Below are positions 1 to 4,742 of a DNA stretch of 5,593 nucleotides, in pieces. The DNA lies in contig JAEELC010000117.1 of NCBI GenBank assembly GCA_016288675.1, forward strand, positions 1 to 5,593. Reading direction: 5' to 3'. A model generated the notes under the pieces. The model was not told the origin of the DNA. It was given only the letters and a program-made list of their open reading frames with translations, and searched no databases. The stretch comes from Acholeplasmatales bacterium (GTDB taxonomy: Bacteria; Bacillota_I; Bacilli_A; Acholeplasmatales; Anaeroplasmataceae). Numbering within the stretch: position 1 is the first letter of the stretch; each line of letters starts with the position of its first letter. Made by a program: the position numbers and the translations under genes.

Positions 1-1049
1 AACTGGGCACTACTAAAAAAGATAAAAAATATTTAACTGAAGTAGTATCTAAACTAGATAGCTTCGCTTTAGAAGAAAGAGCTTTTGAATGTGGAGCTTG
101 TGCTTGTGTTCTTCGTGATAGAGAAGAATGGGAAGCTACAAAGGTAGGTCAAGCAGTTAAAGAAATGCCACTTATTCGCTTTAAGGATAGCTATCAAAAG
201 AAAAAGCTTGATTTTGGTGATGAGTTAGATAGAGGTCCTTTAACAGGTATTAGAGTTCTTGATTTAACTCATATTATTGCAGGTCCTGCTTGTACTAGAA
301 TTCTAGCTGAATATGGTGCAGATGTTCTTTTAGTTCGTCGTGGTAAATTCAATCAACAAGAGCAAGCAATGCTAGAACTTGATGGATGGGCCGGTAAGGA
401 TTCTATTCAACTTGATTTAAATAAAGAAGAAGATTTATCAAAGATGAAGCAATTGATTAAGGAAGCACATGTAATTGTATACAGCTACCAAAATTCATGT
501 TTTGATAAATTTGGTTTATCATTAGAGGAAATTAGATTAATCAATCCTAATATTATTTATTCTAATTTAATGTGCTTCTCAGATACTGAATGGGTTAATA
601 GACCAGGATGGGCACCACTAGCAGAGGATATTACTGGCTTATCAATTAGAAATGGTTCTAAAGAAAAACCAGTTAATTTAAATGGTGTTCCTTTAGATTA
701 TATTCCTGGATTCATATTGGCATTAGGTACACTTATTGCAATTCGTAATAATTTGAAAGATCATACAATAAGTGATGTAACAACTTCACTTACTCGTGGG
801 GCAATGCTGTTACATGAAACGACTGATTTATGTGCTAAAAAAGAAAATCCTAGTGAACAAACTAAGGTATTAACACATGGATTATCAAACGCATTTAATT
901 CATCAAGAATATATGTAGAAACTAAAGCTATTGGTACAGTAGGATTCCCAGCTCCTGCTACATATCATACTAAATACAGACATCCTGAAATTAATATGGG
1001 ATTTGCTGATGGCAGAACTGGTTTTAAAACTCATAAAAGATATTTATAA
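1..1049 (+). CDS. CaiB/BaiF family (class III) CoA-transferase-like protein, 5'-truncated by window edge
   Basis: The frame is open from the left edge (first full codon at base 3) to a TAA, giving 348 visible residues; the true start lies upstream. An internal ATG at 165 is not a credible start, because residues before it continue the family fold and it has no Shine-Dalgarno site. Visible residues 79-95 (PLTGIRVLDLTHIIAGP) followed by LAEYGADVL at 101-109 are the hallmark of the CaiB/BaiF fold. From memory, the arrangement matches the longer members of about 450-480 residues, in which this motif opens a second, C-terminal CaiB-like half. Family members transfer CoA between carboxylic acids or racemise acyl-CoAs in the cytoplasm; the substrate here is unknown. 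Oddity: the segment that normally reads G-(Y/F)-D, carrying the catalytic Asp, reads PGWAPLAE at about 201-208, with Ala204 at the Asp position. Activity is therefore uncertain. The family call is secure; a specific reaction is not. Confidence 0.85.
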   Translation, partial: LGTTKKDKKYLTEVVSKLDSFALEERAFECGACACVLRDREEWEATKVGQAVKEMPLIRFKDSYQKKKLDFGDELDRGPLTGIRVLDLTHIIAGPACTRILAEYGADVLLVRRGKFNQQEQAMLELDGWAGKDSIQLDLNKEEDLSKMKQLIKEAHVIVYSYQNSCFDKFGLSLEEIRLINPNIIYSNLMCFSDTEWVNRPGWAPLAEDITGLSIRNGSKEKPVNLNGVPLDYIPGFILALGTLIAIRNNLKDHTISDVTTSLTRGAMLLHETTDLCAKKENPSEQTKVLTHGLSNAFNSSRIYVETKAIGTVGFPAPATYHTKYRHPEINMGFADGRTGFKTHKRYL

Positions 1050-1074
1050 TGTGCGATTTATTCGCACATTTTTT
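1048..1074 (+). terminator. Intrinsic terminator after the CoA-transferase-like gene
   Basis: There is a perfect 8-bp stem, AATGTGCG (1048-1055) with CGCACATT (1063-1070), and a 7-nt loop. The 3' arm runs into a tract of six Ts (1069-1074). The left arm begins inside the TAA stop codon (1047-1049), so the hairpin starts within the coding sequence. It separates this gene from the TtcA-like gene. Confidence 0.9.
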
Positions 1075-1097
1075 AAACTTTAATTAATATTATTATG

Positions 1098-1112
1098 AAT
1101 TATTTAATAATT
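1098..1112. repeat. 15-bp A/T-only palindrome next to the putative promoter
   Basis: AATTATT (1098-1104), one central T, then AATAATT (1106-1112) form a perfect inverted repeat. It sits in the -35 to -10 spacer of the promoter proposed for the downstream PP-loop gene. It could be an operator half-site pair, but it contains no G or C in a very AT-rich gap, so chance is a serious alternative. Confidence 0.3.
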
Positions 1113-1113
1113 A

Positions 1114-1122
1114 TGTTAAAAT
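1114..1122 (+). promoter_or_regulatory. Putative extended -10 promoter for the TtcA-like gene
   Basis: TGTTAAAAT contains an extended TGn and a -10 hexamer TAAAAT (1117-1122). No good -35 is visible; TTATGA near 1093-1098 is the closest match. Transcription would start near 1129, about 35 nt before the start codon. A promoter is expected here because a terminator precedes the gap. The same TGTTA(A/T)AAT core recurs before two other genes in the window. Confidence 0.5.
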
Positions 1123-1148
1123 AATTACGTTTGAATTTATAGAATGTT

Positions 1149-1154
1149 AAGGAG
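1149..1154 (+). promoter_or_regulatory. Shine-Dalgarno site of the TtcA-like gene
   Basis: AAGGAG lies 9 nt before the ATG at 1164. It is a near-consensus ribosome binding site and fixes this ATG as the start. Confidence 0.85.
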
Positions 1155-1163
1155 CATTAAATA

Positions 1164-2027
1164 ATGGCAAAAAGAGTATTAACACGTCAACAAGAAATTG
1201 AACGTTCAATTATATCTACATATAGAGGTAAGCTTTGGGCACCTTTTATAAGTGCTTTAAAGGACTATGAATTATTAAAGCCACATGATAAAGTATGTGT
1301 ATGTATTTCGGGTGGTAAAGATTCAATGCTTATGGCAAAACTTTTCCAAGAATTAAAGAAACATTCTGACTTTGATTTTGAAGTTAAATATTTAGTTATG
1401 AATCCAGGTTATAATGATTATAATCTTCAAGTGATTAAAAATAATCTTGAAATATTAGGAATTCCTGCAGAAATTCATAATACTGATATTTTCCAAATTA
1501 CTAATAACATAACTGAATCACCTTGCTATTTATGTGCTCGTATGCGTAGAGGAGCTTTATATAGAATAGCACAAGATATGGGATGTAATAAGATTGCTTT
1601 AGGACATCATTATGATGATGTAATTGAAACTTTTATGATGTCTATTTTAAATAATGGTAGTGTACAAACAATGCTTCCTAAGCTTCATTCTGAAAATTAT
1701 GGTGGTATGGAGGTTATTAGACCATTATATTTAATTCGCCAAAGAGACATTATTACTTGGCAAAATTTTAATAATCTTAAATTTATCCAATGTGCATGTA
1801 GATTTACAGAAAGTACATCTTTAGATAAAGATGGTAATAGTGCATCAAAAAGACTTGAAACACGTTCTATGATTGCTCAATTAGAAAAAGAAAATCCAGT
1901 TGTTGTTAAAAATATATTTAAAGCTCAATCTAATATAAAATTAGATATGCTATTAGGTTATAAAAAAGATGGAGTATATCATAATTTCTTAGATGATTAT
2001 GAATCTAAAGGTACTCAAGAAGAATAA
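1164..2027 (+). CDS. TtcA/TilS-family PP-loop ATP-binding protein, probable tRNA thiolation enzyme
   Basis: This is a 287-residue cytoplasmic protein of the N-type PP-loop ATPase superfamily. The ATP pyrophosphate-binding loop is SGGKDS at residues 49-54. A CxxC (Cys121, Cys124, in PCYLCARMRRG) is followed by GHHYDDVIET at 147-156, and a CAC pair (Cys210, Cys212) precedes Arg-Phe. This order (PP-loop, CxxC, GHH.DD, distal Cys) is that of TtcA, where two CxxC cysteines and one distal cysteine hold a [4Fe-4S] cluster used to make 2-thiocytidine at tRNA position 32. By analogy the protein would adenylate a tRNA base and add sulfur. It lacks the long C-terminal lysidine-synthase domains of TilS and has the CxxC that TilS lacks. 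Shorter Firmicute TtcA-like proteins have not, to my knowledge, all been shown to make s2C, so no symbol is given. Two additional cysteines (45 and 47) directly precede the PP-loop. It appears monocistronic between two terminators. Confidence 0.88.
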   Translation: MAKRVLTRQQEIERSIISTYRGKLWAPFISALKDYELLKPHDKVCVCISGGKDSMLMAKLFQELKKHSDFDFEVKYLVMNPGYNDYNLQVIKNNLEILGIPAEIHNTDIFQITNNITESPCYLCARMRRGALYRIAQDMGCNKIALGHHYDDVIETFMMSILNNGSVQTMLPKLHSENYGGMEVIRPLYLIRQRDIITWQNFNNLKFIQCACRFTESTSLDKDGNSASKRLETRSMIAQLEKENPVVVKNIFKAQSNIKLDMLLGYKKDGVYHNFLDDYESKGTQEE

Positions 2028-2052
2028 GAAAGGTATTAACCTTTCTTTTTTT
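2026..2052 (+). terminator. Intrinsic terminator after the TtcA-like gene
   Basis: A perfect 9-bp stem, AAGAAAGGT (2026-2034) with ACCTTTCTT (2039-2047), has the 4-nt loop ATTA and runs into a T tract (2046-2052). The stem starts within the TAA stop codon (2025-2027). Confidence 0.92.
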
Positions 2053-2065
2053 AAAAATATATAGT
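2036..2065 (+). promoter_or_regulatory. Weak candidate promoter for the MBL-fold gene
   Basis: TATAGT (2060-2065) resembles a -10. TTAACC (2036-2041) is a 4-of-6 match to a -35, with an 18-bp spacer. The -35 would overlap the preceding terminator hairpin, and transcription would begin about 15 nt before the start codon. The alternative is read-through from the TtcA-like gene. Support is weak in such AT-rich DNA. Confidence 0.25.
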
Positions 2066-2077
2066 AAATTAATAATT

Positions 2078-2083
2078 GGTGAT
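2078..2083 (+). promoter_or_regulatory. Non-standard Shine-Dalgarno (GGTGAT) of the MBL-fold gene
   Basis: GGTGAT lies 3 nt before the ATG at 2087. It is not the usual AGGAGG core, but it can pair with the AUCACC part of a typical 16S 3' end, for which the full complement is AGGAGGTGAT. The very short spacing is what this register predicts. It supports the start at 2087. Confidence 0.55.
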
Positions 2084-2086
2084 TAT

Positions 2087-2761
2087 ATGAAAGATGATGT
2101 TTTAATTATTAAATACAATCAAGAAACTGATATGCCTAATATCTGTTTTTTAAAGGGAGATACTAAAAGCTTATTAATTGATTGTGGTGGTGGCCCTAAA
2201 ATGGCTAAATGCATTAAAAATAAAATAATTATCGATCCGGATTATATATTATTGACTCATTATCATTGGGATCATTCCTTTGGTGCTCCATATTATAAAT
2301 CAAATGTCTTATCTAGTGCATTTACATATAATAAATTAAAAGAACATAAAGATATTTGTATTAATAATATTGATGATATTATAAGTGATAATTTAGAACC
2401 ATTATTTTGTAAACCTCATCTTGAATTAGAATATGATAATATTAAAGAATTAAATATTAAATTACCTGATGAAATAATTGAATCTAAAACATTAGATTTG
2501 GGAAATAGAATAATAGATATTTATAGTGTAGTTTCTCCTCACACAGAAGGCTCCCTTATTGCATATGATAGAAATTCTAAATATTTATTTATAGGTGATG
2601 CTGATTGTGGCTATATTAAAGGAATAGATTTTTATAATGATTCTTTAAAATTATACAAATTTTTAAATTTTATAATTAATATTCCCTTTAAGTATATAGT
2701 TAAAGGTCATGATGATATAAAAACTAGAGAAGAATATTTTAAAGAATTTAATAATCTCTAA
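2087..2761 (+). CDS. MBL-fold metallo-hydrolase of unknown substrate
   Basis: This 224-residue protein has no signal peptide, so it is probably cytoplasmic. The metallo-beta-lactamase fold is shown by the dimetal motif HxHxDH at residues 58-63 (HYHWDH). It is followed by His152 (SPHTEGS), Asp171 (FIGDAD) and His208 (KGHDD), giving a complete ligand set for a two-metal hydrolase. LLIDCGGG at 29-36 is the usual early strand-turn. Members hydrolyse thioesters, lactones, phosphodiesters and other esters; the glyoxalase II-like layout (H152, D171, H208) suggests a thioester or ester but does not prove one. A helical insertion at about 67-127, between the HxHxDH and His152, probably covers the active site. 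The gene lies between two terminators and shows no operonic partner. I recognise the fold confidently but no specific subfamily. Confidence 0.88.
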   Translation: MKDDVLIIKYNQETDMPNICFLKGDTKSLLIDCGGGPKMAKCIKNKIIIDPDYILLTHYHWDHSFGAPYYKSNVLSSAFTYNKLKEHKDICINNIDDIISDNLEPLFCKPHLELEYDNIKELNIKLPDEIIESKTLDLGNRIIDIYSVVSPHTEGSLIAYDRNSKYLFIGDADCGYIKGIDFYNDSLKLYKFLNFIINIPFKYIVKGHDDIKTREEYFKEFNNL

Positions 2762-2777
2762 TTAGTAACAGAATTAT

Positions 2778-2809
2778 AAAGAATCTTTTTAGATTCTTTT
2801 TTCTTTTTT
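2778..2809 (+). terminator. Intrinsic terminator after the MBL-fold gene
   Basis: A perfect 9-bp stem, AAAGAATCT (2778-2786) with AGATTCTTT (2791-2799), has a TTTT loop and runs into a T-rich tract (2797-2809, interrupted by one C). Its tail lies directly against the promoter of the next gene. Confidence 0.9.
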
Positions 2810-2815
2810 ATATTG

Positions 2816-2824
2816 TGTTATAAT
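2816..2824 (+). promoter_or_regulatory. Extended -10 promoter for the alcohol dehydrogenase operon
   Basis: TGTTATAAT combines TGn with a perfect TATAAT (2819-2824). The region 17 bp upstream is the T-rich terminator tail, so there is no proper -35 and the extended -10 must do most of the work. The predicted start is near 2831, giving a leader of about 20 nt. The preceding terminator makes a promoter here necessary. Confidence 0.7.
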
Positions 2825-2839
2825 TAAATTATAGAAAAG

Positions 2840-2845
2840 AGAGGT
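2840..2845 (+). promoter_or_regulatory. Shine-Dalgarno site of the alcohol dehydrogenase gene
   Basis: AGAGGT (part of GAGAGGT) lies 5 nt before the ATG at 2851. It supports that start, and the family's N-terminus also fits there. Confidence 0.75.
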
Positions 2846-2850
2846 TATAT

Positions 2851-4014
2851 ATGGAAAATTTTAAATATTTTACACCTACAAAAATATATTTTGGAAAAGA
2901 TTCAATTAATAATCTTACTGATATTTTATCTTTATTTGGTAAAAATATCCTTATAACTTATGGAGGAGGTTCAATTAAAAAAATTGGACTATATGACAAA
3001 GTAAAGAGCTTACTTAAAGATAAAAATATATATGAGCTTAGTGGTATAGAACCAAATCCAAAATATAACCCATCAGTACTTGATGGTGTTAAGATTTGTA
3101 AAGATAAGAAAATTGATGTTGTATTATCAGTAGGTGGAGGTTCTGTACTAGATTGTTCAAAAGCTATCTGTGCAGGTGCTTGTTATGACGGAGATCCATG
3201 GGATTTAATCACATATAAGGCTCCAGTTAAAAAGGCATTGCCTTTAGTTGATATTATTACACTAGCTGCAACTGGTAGTGAATATGATAATGGTGCTGTA
3301 ATTTCTAGAACTGAAACAAATGATAAGATGGGATTTTGTTCTGATTTATTATTCCCATACGCTTCTATAATTGATCCGGTTTATACATTTACTGTTTCGC
3401 CATATCAAACTGCTGCAGGAGCAATAGATGCAATTAATCACGTAATGGAAGCTTATTTTGCTGAAAAACATTCTACATTAATGGATGGAATGAGTGAAGC
3501 TTGTATTAAATCAATTATTAAATATACACCTATTGCATTGAAAAATCCTAATGATTATAACGCTCGTGCTGAAATTATGTTATCAGCAACACTTGCATGT
3601 AATGGTATATTATCTTTAGGTAATTCATCATCAGGTTGGCCAATGCATGCTATTGAACATGCACTATCAGCATATTTTGATATTACACATGGAGTAGGAT
3701 TAGGAATTATTGCACCACGCTGGATGAAATATATTTTATCAGATAAAACAATTAATAGATTTGTATCATTTGGAACTCATGTTTTTGATATTGATTCATC
3801 ATTATCAAAAGAAGAAATTGCAAAGGAAACTATTTGCAAGGTTTACGATATATTTGCTTCATTTAATATCCCTATGACATTAACCGAAGTTGGTATTAAG
3901 GAATCTGATTTAAAAGAAATTGCGCATCATATCGCTATTAATGAGGGCTTAGATAAAGCTTGGGCATCTTTAAATGAAAATGACATTTTAAATATTTTAA
4001 AAGATTGTTTATAA
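2851..4014 (+). CDS. Iron-containing alcohol dehydrogenase, butanol dehydrogenase (BDH/YqhD) type
   Basis: The gene encodes a cytoplasmic group III alcohol dehydrogenase of 387 residues, the usual full length. It would reduce aldehydes to alcohols with NAD(P)H, a fermentative redox sink or aldehyde detoxification step. The N-terminal nucleotide-binding domain (about 1-185) carries GGGS at 38-41, SVGGGSVLD at 93-101 and ATGSE near 140. In YqhD-type enzymes the first GGGS region contacts the NADPH phosphate, so NADPH preference is plausible. The helical C-terminal domain holds the divalent metal ligands Asp193 and His197 (DAINH), His266 (WPMH) and His280 (DITHGVG), with His270 nearby. The 14-residue step from His266 to His280 is typical of the family. 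WPMHAIEHALSAYFDITHG is characteristic of the BDH subgroup. The stop codon overlaps the start of the next gene. The exact aldehyde cannot be read from sequence, so bdhA or yqhD is not assigned. Confidence 0.93.
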   Translation: MENFKYFTPTKIYFGKDSINNLTDILSLFGKNILITYGGGSIKKIGLYDKVKSLLKDKNIYELSGIEPNPKYNPSVLDGVKICKDKKIDVVLSVGGGSVLDCSKAICAGACYDGDPWDLITYKAPVKKALPLVDIITLAATGSEYDNGAVISRTETNDKMGFCSDLLFPYASIIDPVYTFTVSPYQTAAGAIDAINHVMEAYFAEKHSTLMDGMSEACIKSIIKYTPIALKNPNDYNARAEIMLSATLACNGILSLGNSSSGWPMHAIEHALSAYFDITHGVGLGIIAPRWMKYILSDKTINRFVSFGTHVFDIDSSLSKEEIAKETICKVYDIFASFNIPMTLTEVGIKESDLKEIAHHIAINEGLDKAWASLNENDILNILKDCL

Positions 4015-4685
4015 TGTATGAGTTTGTCTATAAATTAAAAACTGATTATTCATTTAGAAGTGTTATATTTGGACTTGGTAGTTTATTAACATCTGTTTTT
4101 ATGGGAATACTTAATTTATTATTAGGTATAATTAAACACGCAGATTGGAATTTTGCCATTGCTGTGTTTTATTTTATATTCATTATTTTAAGATTTACAG
4201 TTTTTTTAATTGAATATCTCATAAAAAATAAAACAGAAGAAGAGAAAAAGCAAATAAGATATAATACATTTCTTTTCTATGGCTTAGTATTAATAATATT
4301 AGATTTATCTCTATCATATCCTATTAGCTTAACTTATTATAAAGAAAAGTCTATTTATACAAATACAATAATCGCAATTGCCTTTGCTGCATATACAACA
4401 ATGAGACTTGCAATTGCAGTTACTAATTTAAAAAAGACACACAATATTGAAAAATATAGCTTAAGTATAAGAACACTTAAAATTATTTCATTTACCCAAG
4501 CATTAGTATCATTAATAACTTTCCAAAATGTTATGATATTAACTTTTGGAAGTTATGATCATAGCCTTAAAATTATTAGTATTATTTTTAATGGTATAGT
4601 AGTAGCAATTATATTAATTATTACTATTTTAATGATTAGAAGTGGTATTAAATATCGCAAAATACAAAAAGAGCTTAGCAATTAG
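4014..4685 (+). CDS. Uncharacterised six-helix integral membrane protein
   Basis: I chose ATG 4014, whose A is the last base of the upstream TAA (TAATG). A TTG at 4005 would add only three residues and has no ribosome site. The 223-residue product has six likely transmembrane helices at about 16-38, 46-68, 86-104, 118-138, 156-176 and 187-208. A charged loop (71-82, rich in K and E) follows helix 2, and a basic tail follows helix 6. The positive stretches at 71-82, 140-156 and 209-219 suggest cytoplasmic loops and tail. There is no signal peptide, enzyme motif or known transporter signature. AFAAYTTMRLAIAVTN at about 123-138 and SLITFQN at 166-172 look like the most characteristic segments. 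I have an impression of similar unnamed proteins in clostridia-like genomes, but no function. No Shine-Dalgarno is visible, so translation probably depends on ribosomes finishing the alcohol dehydrogenase. This implies co-expression, though not necessarily a joint function. Confidence 0.8.
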   Translation: MYEFVYKLKTDYSFRSVIFGLGSLLTSVFMGILNLLLGIIKHADWNFAIAVFYFIFIILRFTVFLIEYLIKNKTEEEKKQIRYNTFLFYGLVLIILDLSLSYPISLTYYKEKSIYTNTIIAIAFAAYTTMRLAIAVTNLKKTHNIEKYSLSIRTLKIISFTQALVSLITFQNVMILTFGSYDHSLKIISIIFNGIVVAIILIITILMIRSGIKYRKIQKELSN

Positions 4686-4694
4686 GCTCTTTTT
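4666..4694 (+). terminator. Intrinsic terminator overlapping the 3' end of the membrane-protein gene
   Basis: AAAAAGAGC (4666-4674) pairs with GCTCTTTTT (4686-4694). Three further inner pairs (one G-U) extend the stem to 12 bp with a 5-nt loop. The left arm is coding sequence for the last residues and the TAG stop (4683-4685) lies in the stem. The Ts of the right arm (4690-4694) serve as the U-tract. The A-run/T-run symmetry would also allow termination from the opposite strand, but no gene there needs it. Confidence 0.85.
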
Positions 4695-4696
4695 CG

Positions 4697-4725
4697 TTTA
4701 TATAAAGATTATTTTTTGTTATAAT
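4697..4725 (+). promoter_or_regulatory. Promoter of hemW (extended -10 with partial -35)
   Basis: TGTTATAAT (4717-4725) is identical to the core before the alcohol dehydrogenase gene. TTTATA (4697-4702) is a 4-of-6 -35 match with a 17-bp spacer. Transcription should start near 4732, leaving only about 11 nt before the hemW ATG. Confidence 0.7.
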
Positions 4726-4731
4726 ATATAT

Positions 4732-4737
4732 GGTGGT
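4732..4737 (+). promoter_or_regulatory. Ribosome binding site of hemW, weak
   Basis: GGTGGT lies 5 nt before the ATG at 4743 and can pair partly with the 16S 3' end. It sits at or next to the predicted transcript 5' end. The start is confirmed mainly by protein alignment, since LYIHIPFC follows directly. Confidence 0.5.
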
Positions 4738-4742
4738 AAAAA

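Noticed and set aside
165..1049. ATG at 165 as the true start of the CoA-transferase-like gene
   Set aside because: The frame stays open to the window edge, the upstream residues continue the family-like sequence, and no Shine-Dalgarno precedes this ATG. The gene is 5'-truncated by the window.
4005..4013. TTG at 4005 as the start of the membrane-protein gene
   Set aside because: It adds only three residues, has no ribosome site, and the ATG at 4014 overlapping the upstream stop (TAATG) is the classic coupled start.
4018..4020. ATG at 4018 as an alternative start just after the dehydrogenase stop
   Set aside because: It is in a different frame from the membrane protein and opens no meaningful reading frame that I could support.
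4730..4732. ATG at 4730 upstream of hemW
   Set aside because: It is out of frame with hemW, overlaps the predicted transcription start, and the family N-terminus (LYIHIPFC) fits the ATG at 4743.
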